A stretch of DNA of 64,000 nt, taken from positions 4,725 through 68,724 of the forward strand of contig JBLHVI010000013.1 of assembly GCA_047630175.1 (NCBI GenBank), in the 5' to 3' direction. The stretch comes from UBA4582 sp047630175. GTDB taxonomy: Bacteria > Pseudomonadota > Gammaproteobacteria > Pseudomonadales > Azotimanducaceae. Below, piece after piece: positions 28,149 to 40,182 of this stretch. The translations under genes and the position numbers were made by a program. The notes beneath the pieces are model-generated. The model was given only the letters and a program-made list of their open reading frames with translations, was not told the DNA's origin and made no database searches. The number at the start of each line of letters is the position of its first letter. The stretch's first letter is position 1.

Positions 28149-28265
28149 GTCCCGCTTTAACTCCGTTGTTAATTGCTCCAAATTACCTGATGCTACTGCA
28201 TAGCCCTAAAGCTGGCACTGATAACCTCGTTCTCCTCAAAAAACAGCTTAGGAAAAAGAGCTTAT

Positions 28266-28292
28266 AAAAAAAAGGGCGGCCAACGCCACCCT
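28266..28292 (-). terminator. Rho-independent terminator of the atp operon
   Basis: Read on the minus strand, AGGGTGGC-GTTG-GCCGCCCT forms an 8-bp stem with one G-T wobble and is followed by an unbroken run of T. It lies about 90 bp after atpC and before glmU, a textbook intrinsic terminator. Confidence 0.85.
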
Positions 28293-28381
28293 CATTTGCT
28301 CTACAACACGCTTATCGCTTCATCACTGCCATGCCGGGAGAATACTCGGTTCAAGCGCGCTAGTCAGCAGTGAAAAGCGTT

Positions 28382-28801
28382 TCAACGGCGTTCGCGATGC
28401 TTACGAATAGTCCGCAACATGGCTGCCTGTTCTGCCAAATCAACTGTGATACGACCGAAGTCGATATCTGCACGGTTATCGGCCAGATCGCGTTCGGCTT
28501 TCGCTTTAGCCTCCAGCGCTGCTGCTTCATCAATATCATCGGCGCGGATAGCCGTATCGGCCAAAATCGTCACCGCCGTTGGTTGCACTTCGATATAGCC
28601 ACCGGATGCAAAGAAGATCTCCTCCTTGCCGCCCTCTAACCGCAGTCGCACTGGCCCCGGTTTAACACCACTTAACAAAGGTGTATGACCGGGGAAAATG
28701 CCCAGCTCACCTTCTGTACCGGAGGCAACCACCATCTCAACCATGCCAGAGAATATCTCTAGCTCGGCGCTGACAATGCTGCAATGTACTGTTGATGCCA
28801 T
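28382..28801 (-). CDS. atpC: ATP synthase F1 subunit epsilon
   Basis: Epsilon is the central-stalk subunit that couples rotation and inhibits ATP hydrolysis. The 139 residues match the E. coli length. The N-terminal beta-sandwich has VHCSIVSAELEIFSGMVEMV and the conserved GELGIFPGHTPLLSGVKPGPVR, and the C-terminal two-helix hairpin begins at DEAAALEAKAKAERDLAD. It is the last gene of the operon; a strong terminator follows. Confidence 0.97.
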   Translation of the reverse strand: MASTVHCSIVSAELEIFSGMVEMVVASGTEGELGIFPGHTPLLSGVKPGPVRLRLEGGKEEIFFASGGYIEVQPTAVTILADTAIRADDIDEAAALEAKAKAERDLADNRADIDFGRITVDLAEQAAMLRTIRKHRERR

Positions 28802-28834
28802 GGTCTGGATCCTCTAGCGCGGCTAGTAGTGTAA

Positions 28835-30223
<1,389 letters not shown>

Positions 30224-30255
30224 TTACACTCAAACAATTTTGAAGGTGCAGGCGG

Positions 30256-31116
30256 TTAAACCGCCGCCGCACCACTAACAATCTCTGACAACTCTTGGGT
30301 GATCGCTGCCTGACGGGCATTGTTCATGATCAACTGCAACTCATCCACCATATCGCCGGCGTTGTCTGTCGCGCTTTTCATAGCAATCATCTTTGCCGCT
30401 TGCTCACAAGCGACGTTTTCTACGACGGCTTGATACACCTGCGACTCAATGAAGCGGGTGATCAACCCTTCGATAAGCTCGCGCGCATCGGGTTCGTAAA
30501 TATAGTCCCAACGGTGTGCCATGGACTTGTCTTCCATAGCTGCCAATGGCACCAACTGGCGCAGGGTAGGTACCTGAGTCATGGTGTTTTTAAAGACGTT
30601 GTTACCTAGAATAATCTTATCAACCTTGCCTGTCTCGAAGGCTTCCAGCATAACCTTGATACTGCCAATCAGATCCACCATGGATGGGTTCTCACTGACA
30701 TGAGTGCTAGCTGCAACAACGTTGCCGCCGTAGCTTCGGAAAAACTGCGCACCCTTGTTGCCGATCAAACACAGATCGACTTCAATACCTTGATCAACCC
30801 AGCCTTTAATATCTCTCACCGCTGCTTTAAGCAGGTTGATATTGAGACCACCGCACAGGCCTTTGTCAGTGGTTACAAGAATATAGCCAACCCGCTTAAC
30901 CTCACGCTCTACCATGTACTGGTGGCGATATTCCGGCGAAGCATTAGCCACATGACCAATTACCGTACGGATATGATCCGAATAGGGACGGCCACGCGAC
31001 ATACGGTCCTGAGCCTTACGCATCTTACTGGCAGCGACCATCTCCATCGCGCTGGTAATTTTTTGCGTATTCTTGATACTGCCTATTTGCTTTCGAAGTT
31101 CTTTGGCGTTCGCCAT
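30256..31116 (-). CDS. atpG: ATP synthase F1 subunit gamma
   Basis: Gamma is the rotating central shaft of F1. The N-terminal helix ([32 protein letters not shown]) and the C-terminal helix ([34 protein letters not shown]), which pair as a coiled coil in the alpha-beta hexamer, are both well conserved, and [10 protein letters not shown] lies in the Rossmann-like middle. The length of 286 is typical. It follows atpA by 24 bp. Confidence 0.97.
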   Translation of the reverse strand: MANAKELRKQIGSIKNTQKITSAMEMVAASKMRKAQDRMSRGRPYSDHIRTVIGHVANASPEYRHQYMVEREVKRVGYILVTTDKGLCGGLNINLLKAAVRDIKGWVDQGIEVDLCLIGNKGAQFFRSYGGNVVAASTHVSENPSMVDLIGSIKVMLEAFETGKVDKIILGNNVFKNTMTQVPTLRQLVPLAAMEDKSMAHRWDYIYEPDARELIEGLITRFIESQVYQAVVENVACEQAAKMIAMKSATDNAGDMVDELQLIMNNARQAAITQELSEIVSGAAAV

Positions 31117-31140
31117 ATCAGTTTCGTCCGGCTATAGCCC

Positions 31141-32685
31141 TTACCAGGTCTGGGTGGATTTAAAAGTCTCGACCGCTTTACGCATGGTATCGATAACTTC
31201 CGGTGTGTAGGCACCCTTGGTGTTCACTTCTGTCATAAACGCGGCATGCTCTGCATTCATGTAAGAGATCAGCGCTGCTTCAAAATCCAGAATCTTTTCA
31301 ACGGGTATATCACGCAAGAAACCTTCGTTAGCCGCAAACAATACGCTGCCCATTTCTGCAACGTTCATGGGGGCGTATTGCTTTTGCTTCATCAGCTCAT
31401 TAATACGCTCGCCGTGCTCCAGCTGCCGACGAGTTGCCTCGTCTAGGTCGGATGCAAACTGCGAGAAGGCCGCCAATTCACGATACTGAGCCAGCGCGAG
31501 CTTGATACCGCCAGAAATTTTTGACATGAACTTAACTTGGGCATCACCACCTACGCGAGATACTGAGATACCCGGGTTCATGGCAGGTCGTTCGCCGGCA
31601 TTGAACTTGTCACTTTCCAGAAAGATTTGGCCATCCGTAATAGAAATCACGTTTGTCGGCACAAACGCTGAGACATCACCCGCTTGGGTTTCAATAATAG
31701 GTAAGGCCGTCAAAGAACCGGTTTGGCCTTTTACCGCGCCGTTTGTCTGTGCTTCAACATAGTCTGCGTTTACACGCGCAGCGCGCTCCAGCAACCGAGA
31801 GTGCAAATAAAATACGTCTCCAGGGTAAGCTTCGCGACCAGGTGGGCGACGCAGTAACAGCGAAATCTGGCGGTAAGCAATGGCTTGCTTCGTCAGGTCA
31901 TCATAGATGATCAGTGCATCTTCGCCCATGTCGCGGAAGTATTCGCCCATCGCACAACCTGCATAGGGCGCAATATACTGCATTGTCGCTGGATCAGCAG
32001 CACCCGCTACAACCACGATGGTATTTTCCATCGCGCCATGCTCTTCAAGTGTCCGAACAACGTTGGCAACAGACGAGAACTTTTGTCCGATGGCGACATA
32101 AACGCATTTAATGCCAGTTTCTTTCTGGTTGATAATTGCGTCAATGGCAATGGCCGTCTTGCCGGTCTGCCGGTCACCAATAATCAACTCACGCTGGCCA
32201 CGGCCAACGGGGATCATCGAATCAATGCATTTAAGGCCGGTCTGTAGAGGCTGGTCAACGTGCTGACGTGCAATAACCCCGGGCGCAACCTTCTCAACAG
32301 GTGACGTTGTTTTGGCGTTTAATGCGCCCTTACCATCAATCGGATTACCAAGTGCGTCGACTACACGACCCAGTAGCTCTGGTCCCGTTGGCACTTCAAG
32401 AATTCGACCAGTGCACTTGGCGGTCTGGCCCTCGCGCAAACTCTTGTAGTCACCTAATACCACCGCACCGACTGAGTCGCGTTCTAGGTTAAGAGCAAAA
32501 CCAAAAAGGTTTCCTGGAAACTCGATCATCTCGCCGTTTTGAACGTCGGCCAGACCATGGATCCGCACGATACCGTCAGACACACTGACAATCGTGCCCT
32601 CGTTCCGGGCTTCTGAAGAGATATCCAGCTTCTCAATACGTTGCTTGATAATCTCGCTGATTTCGGACGGATTCAGTTGTTGCAT
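31141..32685 (-). CDS. atpA: ATP synthase F1 subunit alpha
   Basis: Alpha is the non-catalytic nucleotide-binding subunit alternating with beta in F1. The 514 residues start [20 protein letters not shown] and contain [18 protein letters not shown] (P-loop), the [30 protein letters not shown] signature in parts and the arginine-finger region SISDGQIFLE / [18 protein letters not shown]. The preceding gap to atpH is 184 bp, much longer than the short spacers usual at this junction. GGGGAA lies just upstream of the ATG. Confidence 0.98.
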   Translation of the reverse strand: MQQLNPSEISEIIKQRIEKLDISSEARNEGTIVSVSDGIVRIHGLADVQNGEMIEFPGNLFGFALNLERDSVGAVVLGDYKSLREGQTAKCTGRILEVPTGPELLGRVVDALGNPIDGKGALNAKTTSPVEKVAPGVIARQHVDQPLQTGLKCIDSMIPVGRGQRELIIGDRQTGKTAIAIDAIINQKETGIKCVYVAIGQKFSSVANVVRTLEEHGAMENTIVVVAGAADPATMQYIAPYAGCAMGEYFRDMGEDALIIYDDLTKQAIAYRQISLLLRRPPGREAYPGDVFYLHSRLLERAARVNADYVEAQTNGAVKGQTGSLTALPIIETQAGDVSAFVPTNVISITDGQIFLESDKFNAGERPAMNPGISVSRVGGDAQVKFMSKISGGIKLALAQYRELAAFSQFASDLDEATRRQLEHGERINELMKQKQYAPMNVAEMGSVLFAANEGFLRDIPVEKILDFEAALISYMNAEHAAFMTEVNTKGAYTPEVIDTMRKAVETFKSTQTW

Positions 32686-32869
32686 GCGCCGTTCCCCAAG
32701 GAAAGGTTAAATCGTTTATGTTAAGTATCTATCTCTGTCTGCTCAGTTATTACTGCACTACTACTGAACGCTATTTGGCGATAAACCGAGGCCATCTAAA
32801 GCGCTCCGTTAATCTATCACCCCTCACGCAGTACGCTGTGCTCATTACCGTCATCTAAACTACGTAATG

Positions 32870-33412
32870 TTAGCTCAGTACCTGAGCAAGTTTCTGTAAC
32901 TTACCGCGCACAGAATTATCTATCACTGTGTCTTCTGTTCTGATGATCACACCACCCAACAACGACTTATCAACTGTTGCTGAAAAGTTTATGTCACGCT
33001 GCAATCGCTTTTTCAAGGCCGCTGCGAGCTTCAGTGTATCTTCGTCACTGACCTCAAAGGCACTAATCAGGCTGACATCCATGGTTTTCTCGTGGTGCGC
33101 CTTCATCAGCTCAAACAACGCGTAAATCGTCGGCAGCAGGCTCATGCGTCCATACTCTGCCAGTACCGAGACGAAGTTTTTACCTTTGTCAGATAACTCC
33201 TCACCCATGATCTCCAGTAACAAACTTGCTTCCTGCGCTGTCGTTAGTCGAGGATTATCCAGCGCTTGCCGCACAGGACCCAAGATAACGGCCGCACTGA
33301 GCAAACTCAGCATGCGTGACCAACTGGCCAAACCAGACGCTTCGTCAAGAGCGACGGAAAAAGCCGCTCGGGCATAAGGTCTCGCTACGGTCGTGTTTTC
33401 TGCCTCAGCCAT
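32870..33412 (-). CDS. atpH: ATP synthase subunit delta
   Basis: Delta ties the top of F1 to the peripheral stalk b subunits. The 180-residue protein has the N-terminal six-helix bundle (ARPYARAAFSVALDEASGLASW) and the C-terminal signature VDKSLLGGVIIRTEDTVIDNSVRGKLQKL. It lies nine bp downstream of atpF. Confidence 0.96.
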   Translation of the reverse strand: MAEAENTTVARPYARAAFSVALDEASGLASWSRMLSLLSAAVILGPVRQALDNPRLTTAQEASLLLEIMGEELSDKGKNFVSVLAEYGRMSLLPTIYALFELMKAHHEKTMDVSLISAFEVSDEDTLKLAAALKKRLQRDINFSATVDKSLLGGVIIRTEDTVIDNSVRGKLQKLAQVLS

Positions 33413-33421
33413 TATCTATCC

Positions 33422-33892
33422 CTACAGCTGCGCTGCGAGTTTGTTGAGCATCTCCTGGTGCGCGGCCGGTGTGACCTCGCTTTCCAGAATCTTCTCGGCG
33501 CCTTCAACAGCAAGTTCCCCAACGCGCGCTCGGAGACCTTCACGCGCGCGGTTGATTTCGTGCTCAATCTCCGCCTGAGCACCCTGCTTGATGCGATCCG
33601 CTTCATCGACTGCTAGGGTCTTCGCGTCTTCAACAATTTGGCTTGCGCGCTGATGCGCCTGAGCGATCAGTTCTGCCGATTGCTTCTTGGCAGCGTCTAA
33701 CTCAATAGCGACAGAGTCGTTGGCAGCTTCCAATTGCTTTTCAGCTTGGACTGCTTTATCAAGTCCATCAGCCAACATTTTTTGTCGCTCACGCATTGCC
33801 GCTGTCAGCGGCGGCCACACGTACTTCATGCAAAACAACACGAAGAGTACGAACGAGATCATCTGTCCGAACATGGTTAAATTAATCGTCAC
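33422..33892 (-). CDS. atpF: ATP synthase F0 subunit b
   Basis: Subunit b is the peripheral stalk. Its 156 residues start with one transmembrane helix ([26 protein letters not shown]) followed by a long charged helix for dimerisation ([22 protein letters not shown]) and a delta-binding C-terminus. The length equals the E. coli protein. There is a single b gene, not the b/b' pair of phototrophs. Confidence 0.96.
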   Translation of the reverse strand: MTINLTMFGQMISFVLFVLFCMKYVWPPLTAAMRERQKMLADGLDKAVQAEKQLEAANDSVAIELDAAKKQSAELIAQAHQRASQIVEDAKTLAVDEADRIKQGAQAEIEHEINRAREGLRARVGELAVEGAEKILESEVTPAAHQEMLNKLAAQL

Positions 33893-33928
33893 ACTTCACC
33901 TCCAACGTGGAGCAATGATGAGTTCGCG

Positions 33929-34189
<261 letters not shown>

Positions 34190-34232
34190 TTATGAGTGGT
34201 GCGTTAGTGATACGTTTCGAACTAATTTGCAG

Positions 34233-35090
<858 letters not shown>

Positions 35091-35459
35091 CTACAACGCT
35101 TTCTGATCGCTTGAACGCTGTTCCTGCTGCTTTAGCAGCAATGGAACTATCATGTTCATTACTATGATCAGAGCCAGGGCCACAAAAAACATTAAAACGT
35201 TTAATGGCCTTACCCAAATAAACACCGAGGCGAACATAACCACCGAGATGCCTAACTTTCCTAATTGCCCCATGACCAGTGACCGAAGTGCCTGACCTGA
35301 ACTTTTATCAAAACTCATTCGCCAAGCCAAGAACGCACCTGGAACCAATGCTACAAAACCGCCGAGCGCGATTGAATACGCTGCTACCCAATCAAACCAA
35401 GCAACTGCTGTTGCTGCTAGCAGTGTTACGCAGAACTGGGCGATCACAATCTTTAACAT
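35091..35459 (-). CDS. atpI: ATP synthase subunit I
   Basis: AtpI is a small membrane protein that aids c-ring assembly. It is weakly conserved, but four hydrophobic helices, the operon-first position and the central YSIALGGFVALVPGAFLAWR fit the family. I chose ATG 35459 (MLKIVIAQFCVTLL), which has AAGAAGG about ten bases upstream; a TTG at 35486 would add nine basic residues and lies inside that ribosome site's leader. Confidence 0.88.
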   Translation of the reverse strand: MLKIVIAQFCVTLLAATAVAWFDWVAAYSIALGGFVALVPGAFLAWRMSFDKSSGQALRSLVMGQLGKLGISVVMFASVFIWVRPLNVLMFFVALALIIVMNMIVPLLLKQQEQRSSDQKAL

Positions 35460-35599
35460 GGCGCGGTGCCTTCTTCGAGAAGCCAAACCAATCCAGTTTT
35501 ATACTTTGCCTCCGCGCTATTGCTACGGAAACATCACCGATTGGTCTTACGTCATGCTTGGCCGCGTGGCTCATTATTGCCATGATATCGCGGGAGCAG

Positions 35600-35628
35600 A
35601 GTATAGTGATTTCAGCACGGCCTATCAA
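35600..35628 (-). promoter_or_regulatory. Sigma-70 promoter of the atp operon
   Basis: On the minus strand TTGATA (35623-35628) and TATACT (35600-35605) are separated by exactly 17 bp, about 140 bp before atpI. Both hexamers match the consensus at five of six positions. The rest of the 335-bp gap between parB and atpI (35460-35794) holds no gene I can support; an imperfect hairpin near 35714-35759 could end the parAB transcript. Confidence 0.7.
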
Positions 35629-35794
35629 TGTGCGATCGCGGTAATTTTCGTATATTTCGTTGCCGCTGAAAAATTATCTGGCCTGTAGTCGAATCGCATG
35701 ACCAAAATCCACTGACTCAATTATTGGCCTAGTCTGTTGCTCTAGGCGTTAACTTGAGTTGATCTCGCGTTTAATTGAATCGTTAATTGGACGT

Positions 35795-36670
35795 TTAATC
35801 GAGCTCGCCGAAACGACTCAGAACCCCGTCTAATTCATCGAGACTGTTGTACTTGATCACTAGTTTGCCCTTACCACCTGCGGTATGCTGAATATTCACG
35901 GGCTGCCCAAGCTTATTCGTCAACCGGTTTTCCAACTGACGGGTATCGGCGTCAACAGATTGTTTTGAGGTATCTACCTTCGGCGCAGCTGTTAAACGCC
36001 GAACGAGCGCTTCAGCCTGTCGAACATTAAGGTTCTGCGCAACAATCTCACGTGCAGCTTTGATCTGATTGTCATTCGACAACGTCAGCATTGCCCGAGC
36101 ATGGCCCATCTCGATGTCGCCGTTAGCCAGCATCTGAGCAACCTCACCGCCTAGATGCGTCAAACGTAAGAAGTTGGTAACAGCAGTGCGACTCTTGCCT
36201 ACTGCATCCGCCACTTGCTGGTGGGTCAAGTCAAACTCGTCGACAAGCCGTTGCAGCGCCAGTGCCTCTTCCATGGGATTTAAATCCTCGCGCTGAATAT
36301 TCTCAATCAGCGACATGGCCACGGCAGATTCATCACTGACGTCACGAATGACTGCAGGAATTTTCTCCATCCCCGCCAATTGCGCAGCTCGCCAGCGGCG
36401 CTCGCCAGCAATAATTTCATAACGCTGATCACCAACAGAACGCAGAACAATTGGCTGCATCAAACCCTGAGCACGAATAGAGGCAGCCAACTCCTGCAGC
36501 GCGTCATCGTCCATGACCTTCCGCGGTTGATACTTACCTGGCCGAATCCATTCAACGGGTATCTCGTCTAGACGTTGACCCGCAGCCGCGTCCGGTCCTG
36601 TGCTAGTTTTTTTCTCTGCACCCAACAGGGCGTCAAGCCCGCGACCGAGCCCGCGTTTTTTGGCAACCAT
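35795..36670 (-). CDS. parB: Chromosome-partitioning protein ParB
   Basis: ParB is a CTP-binding clamp that loads at parS sites and spreads to organise the origin region for segregation. The 291 residues include an N-terminal basic lead (KKRGLGRGLDALLG), the CTP/parS-opening motif GERRWRAAQ (about 90), the NIQREDLNPMEEA segment and the helix-turn-helix LTHQQVADAVGKSRTAVTNF (about 150-175), followed by a C-terminal dimer domain. Two parS-like sites lie about 13 kb to the right in recF. Confidence 0.97.
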   Translation of the reverse strand: MVAKKRGLGRGLDALLGAEKKTSTGPDAAAGQRLDEIPVEWIRPGKYQPRKVMDDDALQELAASIRAQGLMQPIVLRSVGDQRYEIIAGERRWRAAQLAGMEKIPAVIRDVSDESAVAMSLIENIQREDLNPMEEALALQRLVDEFDLTHQQVADAVGKSRTAVTNFLRLTHLGGEVAQMLANGDIEMGHARAMLTLSNDNQIKAAREIVAQNLNVRQAEALVRRLTAAPKVDTSKQSVDADTRQLENRLTNKLGQPVNIQHTAGGKGKLVIKYNSLDELDGVLSRFGELD

Positions 36671-36672
36671 AG

Positions 36673-37482
36673 TTATTCTCCTGAGGGCTGACGTTCTGTT
36701 GCAGATATCCGCGCTGGTTGCTCATAACGTCGAGCGAGTTCACTGGCCAACGCCAAGTAAGCCCGGGCGCCGCGCGACTGCTTGTCGTAATACAAGACCG
36801 GCAAGCCGTAACTTGGTGCTTCTGCAAGCCGCACGTTGCGAGGGATAACTGTTTTGTAAACCTTGTCTCCAAAATGATCGAGCAACTGCTGCGAGACGTC
36901 ACGTGTCAGGCTATTGCGTGGGTCATACATGGTTCTCAATATCCCCTCGATCTTGAGCTCAGGGTTCAGGTTCTCAGTGATTCGGCCGACCGTGGTCATC
37001 AGCGCCGACAATCCCTCCAACGCGTAGTATTCGCATTGCATAGGAATGATGGCGGCATCTGCTGCCACCAAACCATTAATTGTCAGCAAACTAAGACTGG
37101 GCGGGCAGTCAATAACAATAAAATCATACTGCGACTGCACAGTCATCAACGCTTCCTTGAGTCGATACTCACGACGATCAAGGCTCAGTAATTCAACTTC
37201 AGCACCGGTCAACTCTACGTTCGACCCTATTAGATCGTAGCCCGCGGATTCAGCGTCGATGCGCGCTTCGGTGACAGTCGTGCCGTCTACAAGCACCTCA
37301 TAGACTGACGCATCCAGATCACTCTTATCAACGCCACTTCCCATGGTTGCATTACCCTGCGGATCTAAATCGATCAACAGCACACGACGTTTAATCGCGG
37401 CCAGAGAGGCGGCCAAATTAACGCTGGTGGTCGTCTTACCGACACCGCCTTTTTGATTGGTAACTGCCAGAACAATTGCCAC
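36673..37482 (-). CDS. parA: Chromosome-partitioning ATPase ParA
   Basis: ParA is a Walker-type ATPase that binds the nucleoid as an ATP dimer and moves ParB-parS complexes. The 269-residue chromosomal form lacks the N-terminal helix-turn-helix of plasmid type Ia proteins. It opens MAIVLAVTNQKGGVGKTTTS with the deviant Walker A lysine, then LLIDLDPQGNATMG and FIVIDCPPSLSLLT. It lies two bp before parB, forming one operon with rsmG and mnmG upstream. Confidence 0.97.
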   Translation of the reverse strand: MAIVLAVTNQKGGVGKTTTSVNLAASLAAIKRRVLLIDLDPQGNATMGSGVDKSDLDASVYEVLVDGTTVTEARIDAESAGYDLIGSNVELTGAEVELLSLDRREYRLKEALMTVQSQYDFIVIDCPPSLSLLTINGLVAADAAIIPMQCEYYALEGLSALMTTVGRITENLNPELKIEGILRTMYDPRNSLTRDVSQQLLDHFGDKVYKTVIPRNVRLAEAPSYGLPVLYYDKQSRGARAYLALASELARRYEQPARISATERQPSGE

Positions 37483-37508
37483 GACTTAATCGCCTTTTAG
37501 CTTAGACG

Positions 37509-38198
37509 TCATGATGGCTGCACGTCACAGTGATTGTTAAGGAGCCGCTGCAAGACATACAGATGCCGTTCGGCGTCAATGCCGGGTACCTGCAGGGCGT
37601 GGACTTGAGCAATTTTTAGCGCCGATTGCGTAGAGTCATCGGCTATATTCGATAAAGCATCATCAACTTCTTGCTTACCCTTCATTGCGAGCAAGTTACC
37701 CTTGTCCGCTAGCAGGTGTTGCAGACCCTGACTGATATCTGTCAGCTTGGCAAATGCCCGACACAAGATTAACTCAAATTGACCGGCATAATCCTCTACT
37801 CGGGATTGCACCACGGTGACGTTAGTCAGCTTCAGCTCTATCTGCATCTGTTGCAGGAACCGGGTCTTCTTGCCATTGCTATCCAGCAAGACAAACTCAA
37901 GCTGAGGGTAATACATCGCCAACGGAATTCCCGGTAAGCCAGCACCACTGCCCACGTCTAAAACTCTAACGGGTGCTGCAAGCTCTGCCAAAAAAGGCGC
38001 CACCGCTAAAGAGTCCAACAAATGTAACGTCACCATGGCCTCTGGGTCGCGGATAGACGTGAGGTTATAAACCTTGTTCCATTTAACGAGGTTCTGGATA
38101 AACCTTTCTAGCCGCAGCACCAGATCAGCAGGGCAGTGCAAGCCTAGCTCAACCATGCCTTGCTCGATGGCCCCCTGCAGCGCCTGGTTGGCGCTCAT
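37509..38198 (-). CDS. rsmG: 16S rRNA (guanine527-N7)-methyltransferase
   Basis: RsmG (formerly GidB) methylates G527 of 16S rRNA, the modification whose loss gives low-level streptomycin resistance. The 229 residues show the RsmG N-terminal helix pair ([26 protein letters not shown]) and the SAM motif [21 protein letters not shown]. Its start overlaps the mnmG stop by four bases (ATGA), so translation is coupled. Confidence 0.95.
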   Translation of the reverse strand: MSANQALQGAIEQGMVELGLHCPADLVLRLERFIQNLVKWNKVYNLTSIRDPEAMVTLHLLDSLAVAPFLAELAAPVRVLDVGSGAGLPGIPLAMYYPQLEFVLLDSNGKKTRFLQQMQIELKLTNVTVVQSRVEDYAGQFELILCRAFAKLTDISQGLQHLLADKGNLLAMKGKQEVDDALSNIADDSTQSALKIAQVHALQVPGIDAERHLYVLQRLLNNHCDVQPS

Positions 38199-40081
38199 GC
38201 TGACTTTTTATCTGAGGCTGGCTGTTGGCGGGCTCTCTTTAGAAACACCAGTAACAACGATACCGCTGCAGGCGTCACCCCTGATATACGACCGGCTTGG
38301 CCCACGGTCGACGGACGTACTTGCTCAAGTTTTTGTCTAACTTCGTTCGACAGACCTGTGACCGTTGCATAGCTAAAGGTTTCAGGAATCTCAACATTAT
38401 GTTGGGCCAGCACGCGGTTGATTTCTTCCTGCTGGCGATCAATATAACCCGCATATTTCAAATCAATCTCGATCTGATCGTTAACTTCGATATCGGCCCA
38501 ATCGAGGTTAACGGCACGCAGCAAGTCGGCTATCTGAACGTTTGGCCGCTTTATAAGGTCTGCCAATGAGTACTCACGGCTTAACGCCTGACCTAGCACC
38601 TGCTCTACGGCTGCATCGCCCTGCTGACACCAGTGCTTTGCCATCAATAGCTTGCGGCTATCAATTGCCTCGACCTTTTCCTGATAGCGCTGCCAACGGG
38701 CGTCATTGACTAGACCAAGTTCTCGGCCTTTAGCGGTTAAGCGTCGATCTGCATTATCTTGACGCAAAATTAGGCGATATTCGGCACGACTGGTAAACAT
38801 TCGGTACGGTTCTTTGGTACCCATAGTAATTAAATCATCAATCAAAACGCCAATATATGCCTCATTACGGGCCGGGCAGAAGGGTGCTTGGCCCAAGTGC
38901 TGGTTTGCCGCATTGATCCCAGCAATCAATCCCTGAGCTGCCGCTTCCTCATAGCCGGTGGTGCCATTGATCTGGCCAGCAAAATAGAGCCCTCCCAGAT
39001 GGCGGGTTTCTAACGATGACTTGAGCTCGCGCGGCTCAAAGAAATCATATTCTATAGCGTAGCCTGGGCGTGTTATGTGCGCTTTCTCAAAACCCTTGAT
39101 GCTGCGTACCAAGGCCATTTGCACATCAAACGGCAGGCTCGTTGAAATGCCATTGGGATACAACTCGTGCGTATTAAGACCCTCAGGCTCGATAAAAATC
39201 TGGTGGCTGTTCTTATCCGCAAAACGCACAACCTTATCTTCAATAGACGGACAATAGCGTGGGCCAACGCCATCAATTTCACCCGTAAACAATGGCGATC
39301 GATCTAAACCGGCACGTATAATGTCATGCGTTTCGGCCGAGGTATGAGTGATATAGCAGTTAACCTGCGCTGGGTGGTCTGCTGTGGTTCCCATATAGGA
39401 CATGACAGGTCGAGGCTGATCACCCGGCTGAGCTTCCAGACCAGCATAATTAACTGTTTTACCATCGATACGCGGCGGCGTGCCTGTTTTAAGTCGCCCA
39501 ACGCTAAATGGCAACTCCCGCAATCGTTGTGCCAAACGATTCGAGGGTGCATCTCCGGCACGACCGCCCGCCTGCTTCTGCAGACCCACATGAATAATAC
39601 CGCCAAGGAAGGTGCCGACTGTCAATATCACGGCATCCGCAAAAAAACGCAAGCCGGTGTCTGTAACAACCCCGGTGACGCGCTCGCCGGTGACGATCAA
39701 GTCATCCACAGATTGCTGAAAAAGGTGCAAGTTGGGTTGATTTTCTAGGTAACCACGAATGGCGTGCTTGTAAAGTTGGCGGTCGGCTTGAGCGCGCGTG
39801 GCCCGCACAGCAGGACCCTTACGGGAATTCAAGGTACGAAAGTGAATCCCTGCATGGTCTGCGGCCAATGCCATTACGCCCCCTAGGGCATCAATCTCTT
39901 TAACCAGATGGCTCTTACCAATCCCTCCAATCGCAGGATTGCAAGACATCTGGCCTAGTGTTTCAATATTTTGAGTCAATAACAGCGTCGACACACCCAT
40001 CCGAGCTGATGCCAGGGCAGCCTCGGTGCCAGCATGGCCACCACCGACGACGATTACAGCAAAACGATTAGGATAATCCAT
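38195..40081 (-). CDS. mnmG: tRNA uridine-5-carboxymethylaminomethyl modification enzyme MnmG
   Basis: MnmG (GidA) is the FAD-dependent partner of MnmE, making cmnm5U34 in tRNAs that read NNA/NNG codons. The 628-residue protein has the dinucleotide motif [19 protein letters not shown] at the N-terminus, [23 protein letters not shown] and [12 protein letters not shown]. The later segment [16 protein letters not shown] and a C-terminal helical domain are as expected. It lies 101 bp after mnmE. Confidence 0.97.
   Translation of the reverse strand: MDYPNRFAVIVVGGGHAGTEAALASARMGVSTLLLTQNIETLGQMSCNPAIGGIGKSHLVKEIDALGGVMALAADHAGIHFRTLNSRKGPAVRATRAQADRQLYKHAIRGYLENQPNLHLFQQSVDDLIVTGERVTGVVTDTGLRFFADAVILTVGTFLGGIIHVGLQKQAGGRAGDAPSNRLAQRLRELPFSVGRLKTGTPPRIDGKTVNYAGLEAQPGDQPRPVMSYMGTTADHPAQVNCYITHTSAETHDIIRAGLDRSPLFTGEIDGVGPRYCPSIEDKVVRFADKNSHQIFIEPEGLNTHELYPNGISTSLPFDVQMALVRSIKGFEKAHITRPGYAIEYDFFEPRELKSSLETRHLGGLYFAGQINGTTGYEEAAAQGLIAGINAANQHLGQAPFCPARNEAYIGVLIDDLITMGTKEPYRMFTSRAEYRLILRQDNADRRLTAKGRELGLVNDARWQRYQEKVEAIDSRKLLMAKHWCQQGDAAVEQVLGQALSREYSLADLIKRPNVQIADLLRAVNLDWADIEVNDQIEIDLKYAGYIDRQQEEINRVLAQHNVEIPETFSYATVTGLSNEVRQKLEQVRPSTVGQAGRISGVTPAAVSLLLVFLKRARQQPASDKKSA
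38566..38577. promoter_or_regulatory. Candidate SlmA-binding site inside mnmG
   Basis: ATGAGTACTCAC differs by one base from the E. coli SlmA consensus GTGAGTACTCAC, and its inner ten bases are a perfect palindrome. An slmA gene is present in this window, so a nucleoid-occlusion site in the origin region is plausible. A single 12-base match in a coding region can arise by chance. Confidence 0.35.
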
Positions 40082-40182
40082 GGGGTCAACAGCAAAGAAT
40101 TCGGGTCAGCAAGTATACGGACGCTTGCCGTAATGTCCATGCTAACCCATTGACAACTCAAAGGCTTTCTAGCCAGCGAGGC

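Noticed and set aside
32686..32869. Small ORF of about 27 codons on the minus strand in the atpH-atpA spacer
   Set aside because: It has no ribosome-binding site and no recognisable composition or motif; chance is the simpler explanation.
35714..35759. Hairpin ACTCAA...GCCTAG-CTAGGC...TTGAGT as a defined terminator for parB
   Set aside because: The stem is interrupted and has no T-tract, so I only mention it with the atp promoter.
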